A stretch of 64,000 nucleotides of DNA. It comes from Streptomyces glaucescens. Lineage in GTDB: Bacteria > Actinomycetota > Actinomycetes > Streptomycetales > Streptomycetaceae. Each line of letters opens with the position of its first letter. The first letter of the stretch is position 1. This document shows, piece by piece, positions 50,926 to 59,615 of this stretch. The notes under the pieces were generated by a model. That model searched no databases. It saw only the letters and a program-made list of their open reading frames with translations, and had not been told where the DNA came from. The DNA is taken from positions 4,047,001 to 4,111,000 of the forward strand of contig NZ_CP009438.1 of NCBI RefSeq assembly GCF_000761215.1. Reading direction: 5' to 3'. The position numbers and the translations under genes were made by a program.

Positions 50926-51609
50926 TCACACCTCCGGGTAGGGGCGGCCCGGCGTGTCGCGCGGGGGCGTGCCTATGGTCGGCGGGACCTGCGGCGGAGC
51001 GGGCGGCGGAGCACCGGCCGGAAGTGCCGTGGACTCCGGTTCGCCCAGCGTGGCCGTCCCCGGCTCCGTCTCCGAGGTGCCGGAGACCGCCTGCCGGCCG
51101 TTCCCGGAAGCCTGGTCCGCCTTGGCCACCACCTTCACCAGCCGTCCGACGGCCAGCCCGGCCAGCAGCGCCCCGCCGAGGAACGCGCCGGGGCGACGGC
51201 GGGCGAAGTCCTGCACCTCGGCAACGACGCCTCCGACGCCTTGTCTGTCCAGGTAGTCGGCCGCCCGGTGCCCCCGGTCGGCGGCCTGGGCCGCGAGGCT
51301 GCGGGCGGGGGAGTCGCTCTGGGCGTTCTCGGCCAGTGCGGCGAAGTCGTCCGCCCAGTGGCGCACCGCCTCGGCCGCCCGCTTGCCCTGCGACTCCGCC
51401 TCGTCCCTCGCGCGGCTCCGCAGATCCTTGGCGACCGCGCCGGCCTGCTGCTTCGCCTCCCCGGCCACGGCCTTGGCCTGGTCGGCGGCGGTGCCCGCGA
51501 CCTGGCCCGCGGCCTGCTTGGCCTGACCGGCCGTGGCCGACGCCTCCGCCCGGGCCGCCTCGCCGGTCTGCTGCAACCTCGTCGTGTTGCCTTGCGCTGC
51601 CTCACTCAT
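50926..51609 (-). CDS. Ala-rich helical protein, first gene of envelope operon
   Basis: 227 residues. The first ~110 residues are amphipathic Ala/Gln/Lys/Glu helix (AKQAAGQVAGTAADQAKAVA, like LEA/YtxH proteins). A short hydrophobic segment follows (PGAFLGGALLAGLAVGRLVK), then a Pro/Gly/Thr-rich tail. Ends three bases before the holin-like start. ATG behind GAGGAGG. Likely an envelope-protective protein with the two genes that follow. Confidence 0.85.
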   Translation of the reverse strand: MSEAAQGNTTRLQQTGEAARAEASATAGQAKQAAGQVAGTAADQAKAVAGEAKQQAGAVAKDLRSRARDEAESQGKRAAEAVRHWADDFAALAENAQSDSPARSLAAQAADRGHRAADYLDRQGVGGVVAEVQDFARRRPGAFLGGALLAGLAVGRLVKVVAKADQASGNGRQAVSGTSETEPGTATLGEPESTALPAGAPPPAPPQVPPTIGTPPRDTPGRPYPEV

Positions 51610-51860
51610 CAGCCACTCCTCCTCGACACGCGGCGACGCGTCAGTGAGCCCGTTTTATCGACGAGTGACTGTTTCGTGGGCGTTCACACATGCTTGAGTG
51701 GAATGTCTTCAGCGAGTCCCGACGGCGACGAGCGACGCGACCGGACCGCTCCCTTGCGTGGCCGTGCGTGATCCGCTGCGCACCGGGTGCGTCTCGCTCC
51801 CTGCGCCCTGTCCCCGGAGCCGGAGGGCGGCTGTGTCTCGTTCGCCTCCGTGCCGAGATC

Positions 51861-51906
51861 GACGAACGACATCGACAAGCGACGAACGACACCGACGAAC
51901 GACACC
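51861..51906. repeat. short GACGAACGACA repeats
   Basis: Three copies of GACGAACGACA at irregular distance (starting 51861, 51881 and 51894) in the ~370-base gene-free gap between two leftward operons. No promoter recognised with confidence. Confidence 0.55.
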
Positions 51907-51922
51907 GGCATCGGCATCGAAA

Positions 51923-51955
51923 CGACAGGTGAGGTGTGCTCCCCCTCACCTGTCG
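51923..51955 (-). terminator. hairpin terminator after lamin-tail gene
   Basis: CGACAGGTGAGG pairs perfectly with CCTCACCTGTCG around a nine-base loop. On the minus strand it is followed by TTTCG. It starts 24 bases past the lamin-tail stop. Confidence 0.85.
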
Positions 51956-51978
51956 TCGAAGGGCCTACGGGTTCCGGC

Positions 51979-52845
51979 TCACGGAGTGCCGGTCTTGTTG
52001 AACCCCTTGTCCAGGTAGGGCGACTGGTCGACGACGAAGCCGTCGTCCGCGACCAGGCGGGCGATGCCGCCCTGGTCCCGCCAGACCTCGTTGGCGGAGC
52101 CGAAGGAGAAACCGCCGTACTCGGGGTGGTTCTCGTTGGTGTAGACCCGGTAGCGCTGGCCGGGCTGGATGACCGTGCCCGGTGGGAAGGGGAACGAGCG
52201 GCCGGTGGGCTTGGCCTCCACCTTCCAGCCGGTCAGGTCCTGCGGCCCGCCGCCCTTGTTGAGGATCTCGACGTACTCGTCCGCCTGGCCGGCGCCCGTG
52301 CCCTGATAGCGCAGACCGGAGATGACCACGTCGGGCTCCTCGAGCGTGAACAGGCAGACCACTTCGGCGAAGTTGATCCCGCCCTCCGGGCTGCGGAATC
52401 GCCGGACGATCTGGCCGTTGCGCTTGAACCCGCTCAGCACCGCCCGGTACTGCTTGCCGTCGATCGTGACGGGCTGGGGATGGACGAAGGTCTGCAGGTC
52501 GACCAGGTCGTCGTCCGCCGGACTGGTGCCGGTGCTGTTGGGCGTCTCGTTGTGGTGGAAGCTGAAGCCGAGGTCGGTCGTGCTGCCGTCCTCGAACATG
52601 ACGTTGATGGTCAGCTGGACGTCGAACTGGCTCGGGCTGACGTTCGTCGGTTTGTTGCGGTGCACGAAGGTACCGACGACGAACTCGGTGCCGTCGAGCT
52701 GGACGTCCGCGGCCGCACCGCGGAACTGGTACCCGCTCTGGCTGCCGGCGCTGCCCCACTGGATGTAGTCGGTGCCCACGCCGTTGACCGGTGAGATGGC
52801 GGGGCTGGTGGAGGAGAACACGCCGGAGGTGACGACGGTGGTCAT
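51979..52845 (-). CDS. lamin-tail domain (LTD) protein without signal peptide
   Basis: 288 residues. The N-terminal ~150 residues form a beta domain of the choice-of-anchor type (VFSSTSPAISPVNGVGTDYI, TINVMFEDGSTTDLGFSFHH). The C-terminal ~125 residues are a lamin-tail domain (DVVISGLRYQGTGAGQADEY, VEILNKGGGPQDLTGWKVEA, VIQPGQRYRVYTNE). LTD domains are usually extracellular in bacteria, yet no signal peptide is present. It starts 19 bases after the stop of the DED-tail protein upstream, so the two form one operon. Confidence 0.88.
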   Translation of the reverse strand: MTTVVTSGVFSSTSPAISPVNGVGTDYIQWGSAGSQSGYQFRGAAADVQLDGTEFVVGTFVHRNKPTNVSPSQFDVQLTINVMFEDGSTTDLGFSFHHNETPNSTGTSPADDDLVDLQTFVHPQPVTIDGKQYRAVLSGFKRNGQIVRRFRSPEGGINFAEVVCLFTLEEPDVVISGLRYQGTGAGQADEYVEILNKGGGPQDLTGWKVEAKPTGRSFPFPPGTVIQPGQRYRVYTNENHPEYGGFSFGSANEVWRDQGGIARLVADDGFVVDQSPYLDKGFNKTGTP

Positions 52846-52864
52846 GGTGTCTGGGCCCGCCCTC

Positions 52865-53476
52865 TCAGTCCTCGTCCTCGATGACCTCGGCCCTGAGCCT
52901 GGCCGGCGGTGCGGTGCCGATCTGGGCGACGCCGTCGGTGCGACGGCCGGTCCTGGCGCCGTCGACGGCTTCGAGGCCGCAGGTGTAGACGATGCAGTCC
53001 TTGTCCTCGCTGCCGGTGTTCAGGTGCACGTGGTAGGTGAAGGTCAGGGTGCGCCCGTCGTCGCTGACCGTGGCCCGGACAGGCGGAAGGCTGCCGCCCG
53101 TGGTCTGGTCCATGCGCTTGTACTGGGCGCCCACCGTGCCGTTCCAGCGGAAGCCGGTGGGGGCGGTGAACACGTGTTCGCGCTCACCGGCGTCCACCGT
53201 CTCGCTCCAGTTCGGTGTGCGTACGCAGATGTTGATCGTGGTGCCGAGCCCGCCGGGAGCGTCCTCGACCCCGCCCTCCTGCCACACCACGAGGTCGAGT
53301 TTCTGGGCCCGGCCCTGTTCGTAACCCCAGTCGTAGCCGTTCGCGTACTGGTCCTGCTCGCCGCGCGTGCCGTCACGCGGGGGATCGGCGTACGGCTTTC
53401 CGGCGAGCGCATCGGCCCGCCCCTGTTCCTCCCCTCGCTTGTAGGCTTCCTTCTTGGTCTGCACATCGGTGCTCAT
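52865..53476 (-). CDS. DED-tail domain protein 1, with Gly-rich N-terminal segment
   Basis: 203 residues, ATG behind AGGAGG. Residues 1-60 carry repeated GxxxG-type motifs (AYKRGEEQGRADALAGKPYA, ANGYDWGYEQGRA) that resemble actinobacterial ribosome-modulation-factor-like segments. Residues ~65-203 are a beta-rich domain that occurs twice more in this window: GGVEDAPGG, HVFTAPTGFRWNG, SDDGRTLTFTYHVHLNTG and the final IEDED. I do not recognise this as a described domain. No signal peptide. First gene of an operon with the LTD protein. Confidence 0.8.
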   Translation of the reverse strand: MSTDVQTKKEAYKRGEEQGRADALAGKPYADPPRDGTRGEQDQYANGYDWGYEQGRAQKLDLVVWQEGGVEDAPGGLGTTINICVRTPNWSETVDAGEREHVFTAPTGFRWNGTVGAQYKRMDQTTGGSLPPVRATVSDDGRTLTFTYHVHLNTGSEDKDCIVYTCGLEAVDGARTGRRTDGVAQIGTAPPARLRAEVIEDED

Positions 53477-54106
53477 CTGCGGGTCCTCCTGGGACTGTGG
53501 TCGAGGCGTGCGACGGGAAGTGCGGCGGAAGGGAAGGCGTCCTGGTACGGGCGGCCCGGACCCGCAGGGGTGGCCGGAGCGCGGCACCGCACACCGCGCG
53601 GCTCACCGATCGCGGTCGTCGTGAAGGCTGCGCCCGTGAGACGGAACGCGGGACGCCGCCCGTGGCTTCGGGCGGGCGTCCGAGTGGGCTTCGCGGCTCG
53701 CACCGGACTTTCATCCGGCTCCATCGTTAGCCCGGACCCGGCGGTGGTATGCCGCCATTCCCTCGTTCGCGATGCCGAATTGATTCTGCGTCACTTCTTC
53801 GAGTGCAGTTGAGGCGTGAAACGGCGCATGGAGGCGACCCGGAGCCATCAATCCGCGCCGTGTCGCAGCCGTCGGTGTCCGGCGTGCTTCCTCCCGTACG
53901 GATCGCTCGCCGTCCGTTTCACCCGGCTCCTCCCTCGTGCGGGTGGCCGACGCGGTGGCTTCCCCCGCGGTGCCCTTCCGCCCGGTATGCAGGGGAAAAG
54001 CCAACGACGTGCGGAAGGAGACGTGGATGCGGGGAACGAGGCCGTCGACGTGTGAGATGGCGGGCGTCAGCAGCGCCCGGCCGCGCCCGTGCCGGGTGGT
54101 GGCGGC
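53477..54106. other. 630-base divergent gap without recognisable gene
   Basis: Separates the leftward DED-tail/LTD operon from the rightward NHL gene. I see no convincing gene, long inverted repeat or known operator. It probably holds both promoters. Confidence 0.55.
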
Positions 54107-55876
54107 ATGACGGGCAGGGCCACGGCCCTGAGGCGTCCGCCGGATCCACCCGACGGAGGTGGCCTGCCGGGCACCGTGGCGGGCAACGGCACGGCCGGGT
54201 ACTCCGGGGACGGCGGGCCCGCACAGGACGGACAGCTGGCCTTCCCCGCGGACGTGGCCGTGGGAGGCGGCGCCGTGTTCGCCGCCGACCACGCGAACCA
54301 CCGGATCCGCCGGATCGACGGCACCGGCACCCTGACGACGATCGCCGGGGACGGTCTGCGGGGTTTCGCCGGGGACGGCGCCGACGCGGTACGAGCCCGC
54401 CTCGGTTTCCCGTCCGCGCTGACGGTCGCCCCGGACGGGGGTGTGTTCGTCGCCGACGAGATGAACCACCGGATCCGCCGGATCGATCCCTCGGGCGTCA
54501 TCCGCACCGTCGCGGGAGACGGCTCGCGTGGTGAGGGCGAGGACGACGGCGACGGCGGCCCGGCCGACCGCGCTCGGCTGGATTCGCCGTGTGCCGTGGC
54601 CGTCGACGCGGCGGGCCGGCTGTACGTCGGGGAAGCCGGTACTCCCCGAGTGCGCAGGATCGACCGGAACGGTGTCATCAGCACCGTCGTCGCGGCATCC
54701 GGGGTGTCCGGGCAGTCCGCGGTGTCCGGTGCGGCCGACGCGGGCGAGAAGTTCCTCCCCGCCGGCCTGGCGGTCGACGCGTCCGGCCGGCTGTACATCG
54801 CCGACCCCGAGGGCCGGCGGGTACTGCTGCTCGGCTCGGACGGGGATCTCCGGGTACTGGCGGGTCCGCCGGACGGAGCCACAGGCGCCACCGCGGTCGA
54901 CTGGGGCGCGCCGTGCGCGGTGGCGGTCGGCGGTGAGGGCTCGGTCTACGTCGCCGACCAGACCGGACACCGCGTGTGGCAGCTGGCCGACGGGGCGGCC
55001 CGCATCCTCGCGGGACCACCGGATCCGGCTGCCCGCGAGGCCACCGCGTCCCCCGGCCCGCCCGACGCCGCCGTCCACTCCGCGCTGCGTTACCCGTGTG
55101 GGCTCGCCGTGGATCCGGCGGGGCTCCTGCTGGTGGCGGACAACTTCCACCACCGGATCGCGGCCGTGCCCCTCACCACCACTCCCTCCGAGGACACGGA
55201 GCCGGCACGGGACGAGAAAGCGGAGCCTGAGCCGGACGCGGAACGCGAACGGGAGCGGTCACTCGAACCGGAGCCGGACGCGGAAGGCGAACGGGAGCGG
55301 TCACCGGAGCCTGAGCGAAAGCCGGAGCCGGAGCCGGAGCGGAAGCCTGAACCGCAGCCGCAGCCGCAGCCGCAGCCGCAGCCCCAACCGCAGCCGGACC
55401 GGGGAGCCGACAGCACGCCGGGCGGTGACGGCGGTACCGCGTCCGCGCAGCCGGCCCGGCTGCTGGTCCGGCAAGAAGTCGGCCTGGAGATCAGGCGCGG
55501 TCAGAGCGAGTTGATCCACGTACGGGTCTCCTCCGGCGATCCTTGGGCACCGGGCCGGGTGGAGCACCGTTTCACCGCTCCGACGGGTTTCGTCTTCGAC
55601 GGCCGGGTGACCTGCGCGTACTACCGCGCGGATCGCACGGTGCTCCCCGGTGGGGGCCCGGCGGGGACGGTCGGGGAAGACGGCCGCTCCCTGGTCGTCA
55701 CGGACGAGCCCCGCCTGAACACCCCGGGCCACCCGGCGGCCGCCCTGGTCTACACGCTCGGCATCCGTGCCCGGAGCGACGCCGAGCCGGGCCGGTACAC
55801 CGACGGGCGGGCGGTGATCGCGGGCGGGCCGGAAGTGCGCCTGAAGGCGAGCGTTCTCGGAGACGACGAGGACTGA
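54107..55876 (+). CDS. NHL-repeat protein fused to DED-tail domain
   Basis: 589 residues from the ATG of MTGRATA; a GTG six codons upstream is the alternative, neither with a strong ribosome-binding site. Residues ~20-355 are about six NHL repeats (FPADVAVGGGAVFAADHANH, FPSALTVAPDGGVFVADEMN, YPCGLAVDPAGLLLVADNFH). Residues ~360-441 are a Glu/Pro/Arg then PQ-repeat linker. Residues ~450-589 are the DED-tail domain (HRFTAPTGFVFDG, GEDGRSLVVTDEPRLNT, GRYTDGRAVIAGG, ending GDDED). No signal peptide. Confidence 0.82.
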   Translation: MTGRATALRRPPDPPDGGGLPGTVAGNGTAGYSGDGGPAQDGQLAFPADVAVGGGAVFAADHANHRIRRIDGTGTLTTIAGDGLRGFAGDGADAVRARLGFPSALTVAPDGGVFVADEMNHRIRRIDPSGVIRTVAGDGSRGEGEDDGDGGPADRARLDSPCAVAVDAAGRLYVGEAGTPRVRRIDRNGVISTVVAASGVSGQSAVSGAADAGEKFLPAGLAVDASGRLYIADPEGRRVLLLGSDGDLRVLAGPPDGATGATAVDWGAPCAVAVGGEGSVYVADQTGHRVWQLADGAARILAGPPDPAAREATASPGPPDAAVHSALRYPCGLAVDPAGLLLVADNFHHRIAAVPLTTTPSEDTEPARDEKAEPEPDAERERERSLEPEPDAEGERERSPEPERKPEPEPERKPEPQPQPQPQPQPQPQPDRGADSTPGGDGGTASAQPARLLVRQEVGLEIRRGQSELIHVRVSSGDPWAPGRVEHRFTAPTGFVFDGRVTCAYYRADRTVLPGGGPAGTVGEDGRSLVVTDEPRLNTPGHPAAALVYTLGIRARSDAEPGRYTDGRAVIAGGPEVRLKASVLGDDED

Positions 55877-55930
55877 CGGCGACTGACGGCGGCCGACAGC
55901 GACTGACGGCGGCCGACAGCGATGGACGGA
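55871..55930. repeat. 20-bp tandem repeat just after the NHL gene
   Basis: A half unit, two full units of GACTGACGGCGGCCGACAGC and a diverged partial. It begins at the NHL stop codon and ends before its terminator. Confidence 0.85.
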
Positions 55931-55947
55931 GGGCACGCACGAAGTCC

Positions 55948-55987
55948 GAACCGCCCGTGGCGGACCACCCGCCATGGGCGGTTCTTT
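55948..55987 (+). terminator. intrinsic terminator after NHL gene
   Basis: GAACCGCCC-TGGCGG pairs with CCGCCA-GGGCGGTTC (one mismatch each side) and is followed by TTT. Confidence 0.82.
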
Positions 55988-56057
55988 GCGTTCCCAAACC
56001 CTGAATGCGAGCGTAATCGTTTCTGTGCTCCCAGGTCACCCTCGCGACCGTCACGAT

Positions 56058-56088
56058 TTGCAGGTGGTCCGTGACTCTGGGTTAGCGT
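56058..56088 (+). promoter_or_regulatory. candidate promoter, leaderless start of isoprenoid operon
   Basis: TTGCAG as -35 and TAGCGT as -10 with 19 bases between, the -10 ending eight bases before the GTG start. The spacing predicts a leaderless transcript, common in Streptomyces; no ribosome-binding site precedes the GTG. Confidence 0.5.
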
Positions 56089-56095
56089 TCGAAAC

Positions 56096-57181
56096 GTGTT
56101 TACGCCCGTCCTTCCGAGGTTAGGTCCGCAGGGCCCCTTCCCGCATGCCCCGCTCGCCCACCCACTCGACCGCAAGTGGCTGCACTACGCGTTCCTGTCC
56201 CGGTGCGGGCAGCAGGCACTCATCGCGAACCTCTCCGTCCTGGGCTCCTCCACCGGCTCGGTGTTCGCGCAGCCGGGCGCCCCCGCCACCGGCCGACGCA
56301 GCGGCACCGGTACGGCCGCGGAGGGACAGCACATGGCGATCCTGCTGCTCTACGGGGAGGAGTGCGGCTGGAGCGCGACGCAGTTCAACGCCGAGCAGCC
56401 CGCATCGCCCTGGTCGGCCTTTCGCCTGCCGCATCCGCACGGGGAGTCCGGCGGGTTCCGGGTGGCGGCCCGCTCGGCGGCCCCGGCGGCGGACGTACGG
56501 CTGACCCGGACCAGCAGGCCCTGCACTTCCCAGTGCGCGCCATTCGGCGACGGCGAGCACCTGCGGTGGCAGTCGGAGCCCGGCGTCCTGGGCACCGGCA
56601 CCCTGCGGCACGGCGACGGCACGGTGACGGAGACGGACCTGCTCGGCTACCACGAACGGGTACGCGGCCGGTGGTCCTGGCCCACGCTCGGCGGCTGGGT
56701 GTTCGGATTCGTCAACGACCCCTCGGGCCCCGTCGACCAGGCCCCGCCCTCGGCGGTCGTCTTCACCCTGATCCAGCCGGCCCACCCCGCGGACGCGGCC
56801 AGCGGCTCGGTGATGCTGTGGCGCGACGGCCGCATGATCCGTCACTTCCCCCGGCGCAATCTCCGAGTGGCGGTGAGCGGCCGCCTGGACCGTGACCGGG
56901 TGGTGATGGTGCCGCCGCTGGCGGGCCTGCTGGGCACCCCGCCGATGGCCGCGGTGCCCGGCCGGCTGCTGATCACCGCCCGCCTGGGCGACGACCGTCT
57001 CGTCCTCGACTTCCGCTCGCACACGGCGGGCCGGATCGCCAACCCGTCCGAGACCAGCCTGCACCCGTTCAGCGTGCACGAGACCCTCGGTCCGTGCACC
57101 GTGGAGGGCCGGGTCGGCGGACACCGCATCGGGTTCCGGACCGGCGGCATCGTGGAGTTCGCCGGCGGTGCCCATGACTGA
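56096..57181 (+). CDS. CrtC/AttH-like (lipocalin-type) protein, first gene of prenyl operon
   Basis: 361 residues. Codon 9 is TTA, a bldA signal if this GTG start is right. The sequence is two beta-barrel-like halves with Trp-rich motifs (LLLYGEECGWSATQFNAEQP, LLGYHERVRGRWSWPTLGGW). The GYHE-R-W core recalls the GYHDHNWG motif of carotenoid 1,2-hydratase (CrtC)/AttH/tocopherol-cyclase-like proteins, but the second His is replaced. In such families the fold hydrates or cyclises isoprenoids. Overlaps the next gene by eight bases. No signal peptide. Confidence 0.7.
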   Translation: MFTPVLPRLGPQGPFPHAPLAHPLDRKWLHYAFLSRCGQQALIANLSVLGSSTGSVFAQPGAPATGRRSGTGTAAEGQHMAILLLYGEECGWSATQFNAEQPASPWSAFRLPHPHGESGGFRVAARSAAPAADVRLTRTSRPCTSQCAPFGDGEHLRWQSEPGVLGTGTLRHGDGTVTETDLLGYHERVRGRWSWPTLGGWVFGFVNDPSGPVDQAPPSAVVFTLIQPAHPADAASGSVMLWRDGRMIRHFPRRNLRVAVSGRLDRDRVVMVPPLAGLLGTPPMAAVPGRLLITARLGDDRLVLDFRSHTAGRIANPSETSLHPFSVHETLGPCTVEGRVGGHRIGFRTGGIVEFAGGAHD

Positions 57182-58826
57182 GACCGTCCCCGCGTTCACC
57201 GGTGCCCGGCTGCTGGACGAGACCGTCACCGCCCTGTCCGACCGGGCACCGGCGATCCTCGCCGCCGCGGCCGGCCACCTGCGCGGCATCCGGCTGGGCC
57301 TGCACTTCAACGACGGCAGCCACGCCACACTCACCGTGCGGCACAGCCGCATCGTGGTGGACCGGGACCGCTGCCCGGACCCCGACGTCGAGGTCACCTT
57401 CGACACCAGGGCCATGAACCTCCTGTTCGACCTCCAGCGCCCGCCCGTCGACCAGGTCCTGACCGACAGCCTCGACGTCCGCGGCTCACGCGACGACACC
57501 CTCGCCGTCTGGCGCGCCTTCACCCTGCTGTCCCAGCGCGCCGCGGGCCTGCGCAGCATGCAGGAACTGTGGGGGGCCTACCGCGAACAGGCACCCCGGC
57601 TGTGGGGCAGCGCGACACCCGCCGCCCGGGAACCGGCCGCCGATCCGGTCGACTGGACGGCCCTGGACTTCCTCGCCCGGCGCTCCCCGGAGGACGCACC
57701 GGCGCCGCCCGCACTGATCGGCGGCACCACCGTCACCGCGCCGCGCCTGCTGTGGGACGGCCGCACCAGCACCGACTGGTCGCTGGAGGACACCGTCCAG
57801 GACGCGGACCTGATGGAGACCATGGTGCGGTGCCGGGCCCGCACCAACGAGGAGATCGAACGGCTGCTGCCGGACCGGGAGCCGCGTGCCGAACTGTACG
57901 ACCTCATGCGCTCCTACCCCGCCCGCCAGGGCAAGGGCCTGCGGCCGACCCTGACCATCGCCGCCTGTGCCGCCTTCGGCGGGCGCCCGGACGACGCCGT
58001 ACGGGCCGCCGCCGCACTGGAACTGTTCCACAACGGCTTCCTCGTCCACGACGACATCGCCGACGAGTCCACCCACCGGCGCGGTCTGCCCACCATGCAC
58101 GAGGAACACGGCCTGGGCCTCGCCGTCAACGTGGGCGACGGCATGAACCTGCTCGCCGTCGACGCCGTCCTGTCCAACCTCGAAACGCTCGGCCTGGTCC
58201 GCACCCTCGGCCTCATCCACGAGGCGGTGCACATGTGCCGGGAATCCATCGAGGGGCAGGCCATGGAGCTGGGCTGGATCCGTCACGAGACCGTCCCCGC
58301 CACGGACGACGCCTACTTCACGATGAGCACCAAGAAGACCGGCTGGTACACCTGCATCAGCCCGTGCCGCATCGGCGCCGTCTGCGCCGGTGTCACCGAC
58401 CCCGCCGTGCTGAGCCGGTTCGACGAGGCGTTCCGGCTGATCGGCATCGCCTTCCAGATCCAGGACGACATCCTGAACCTCGTCGGCGATGAGGCCCTCT
58501 ACGGCAAGGAGCCCCTGGGTGACCTGCTCGAAGGCAAGCGCACGGTGATGCTGATCCACCTCTTCCGCACCGCGCGGACGTACGAACGCCCACGTCTCCT
58601 CGACATCCTGCGCCGGCGCCGTACCGACAAGACGCAGCAGGACGCCGAGGAACTCCTCGCCGCCATGCGCCGGCACGGCTCCATCGAGTACGCCACCGAA
58701 CTCGCCGACCGGCTCGCCGCCGAAGGCATCGACCGCTTCGAGGAAGACCTTCGGATCATCCCCGAGAACGAAGGCAAAGCCGTCCTGCGGCAGATCGCCC
58801 ACTACGTCACCTCAAGGCCACTGTGA
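57174..58826 (+). CDS. polyprenyl synthase with N-terminal SCP2-like domain
   Basis: 550 residues, much longer than the usual ~330. Residues ~25-125 look like an SCP2/sterol-carrier domain (LGLHFNDGSHATLTVRHSRI, VEVTFDTRAMNLLFDLQRPP). Residues ~215-550 are the trans-prenyltransferase fold: RQGKGLRPTL, first Asp-rich motif DDIAD at 293-297, GQAMELGW, and second motif DDILN at 431-435, where the last Asp is Asn, as in eukaryotic-type GGPP synthases. Probably condenses IPP onto allylic diphosphates. ATG preferred over a GTG six bases upstream. Confidence 0.87.
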   Translation: MTETVPAFTGARLLDETVTALSDRAPAILAAAAGHLRGIRLGLHFNDGSHATLTVRHSRIVVDRDRCPDPDVEVTFDTRAMNLLFDLQRPPVDQVLTDSLDVRGSRDDTLAVWRAFTLLSQRAAGLRSMQELWGAYREQAPRLWGSATPAAREPAADPVDWTALDFLARRSPEDAPAPPALIGGTTVTAPRLLWDGRTSTDWSLEDTVQDADLMETMVRCRARTNEEIERLLPDREPRAELYDLMRSYPARQGKGLRPTLTIAACAAFGGRPDDAVRAAAALELFHNGFLVHDDIADESTHRRGLPTMHEEHGLGLAVNVGDGMNLLAVDAVLSNLETLGLVRTLGLIHEAVHMCRESIEGQAMELGWIRHETVPATDDAYFTMSTKKTGWYTCISPCRIGAVCAGVTDPAVLSRFDEAFRLIGIAFQIQDDILNLVGDEALYGKEPLGDLLEGKRTVMLIHLFRTARTYERPRLLDILRRRRTDKTQQDAEELLAAMRRHGSIEYATELADRLAAEGIDRFEEDLRIIPENEGKAVLRQIAHYVTSRPL

Positions 58827-59512
58827 CCACCACGACGCCCCCGCCCCCGCCCCCGCCCGCCGCTCCCGCCGGCGCCGGCCCGCTGACCCCCACCGACCAC
58901 CGGGCCTTCGCCTTCCTCGGCCAGGTCAACGGCAGCCTGCGCCAGTGCCTGTGCACCCTGGCCAGGCACGGCGCGGCCCTGCGCCGCGACGCCCCCGAAC
59001 GCGCCCGCCTGCTGCTGGACACCGTACGGCCCTGGCCCCTGTACAAGGGCGGCCAGTTCCTGTTCGACCTGATGGAGTGGGAGGACCTCATGGTCGACGG
59101 CGACCCCCCGCCCGTGATGCCCACCGAGCGGATCGTCTCCGCCTGCACGCTCCCCGTGCAGTTGATCGCCGCCACGGCCATCGAGGAAGCTCCCGGAGTG
59201 ACGAAGCTGGTCCCCGGCCAGCGCACGACCGCCGCCCTCGACCTTCCCCTGCGCCTGCTGGCCACCACCGCCCGCAGCACACTCGCGGGGGCCGCGCAGG
59301 ACCTCACCGACCTGCTCGCACCGCGTGCCGCCCCCGACGACGACGTCGGCTACGCCACCGACCCGGAGCCCGTCACGGACGACCCCGTCACCGAACTGCC
59401 GCCGTTGGAAGCGGGCTTCTACCTCTACGAGGACATCGCCCTCGGAGCGTTGTCCGTTCTCGGCCCGCTCCTGGCCGACCACGCACCGACCGGCTCCGCG
59501 ACATCCGCCTAG
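58823..59512 (+). CDS. unknown helical protein coupled to polyprenyl synthase
   Basis: 229 residues. GTG overlaps the synthase stop (GTGA), so translation is coupled. Poly-Pro N-terminus, then a helical body (AFAFLGQVNGSLRQCLCTLA, LYKGGQFLFDLMEWEDLMVD, ALDLPLRLLATTARSTLAGA) and an acidic C-terminal part (DPEPVTDDPVTELPPLEAGF). No signal peptide or known motif. It might assist the synthase or bind its product. Confidence 0.75.
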   Translation: MTTTTPPPPPPPAAPAGAGPLTPTDHRAFAFLGQVNGSLRQCLCTLARHGAALRRDAPERARLLLDTVRPWPLYKGGQFLFDLMEWEDLMVDGDPPPVMPTERIVSACTLPVQLIAATAIEEAPGVTKLVPGQRTTAALDLPLRLLATTARSTLAGAAQDLTDLLAPRAAPDDDVGYATDPEPVTDDPVTELPPLEAGFYLYEDIALGALSVLGPLLADHAPTGSATSA

Positions 59513-59615
59513 CTCATGGCACCCGCCCCCGGCGGACCACGAGCGGGCCCGGTCCCCAAGCCCGCCACCGGCGGAACCGCTCACGCGGACGCCCCCATCC
59601 ACAGAAGGGACACCC

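Noticed and set aside
51610..51720. A SigB-type promoter for the three-gene envelope operon
   Set aside because: No GGGTAY -10 with a GTTT -35 was found; only loosely similar AT-rich bases.
53816..54055. Short open frames in the 53.5-54.1 kb gap
   Set aside because: No ribosome-binding site, domain or plausible composition; stops and Arg/Pro-rich products suggest non-coding.
57174..58826. Family-2 encapsulin cargo (polyprenyl transferase) system
   Set aside because: No encapsulin shell gene is in the window, and the N-terminal extension looks like a folded SCP2-like domain rather than a disordered cargo tail.
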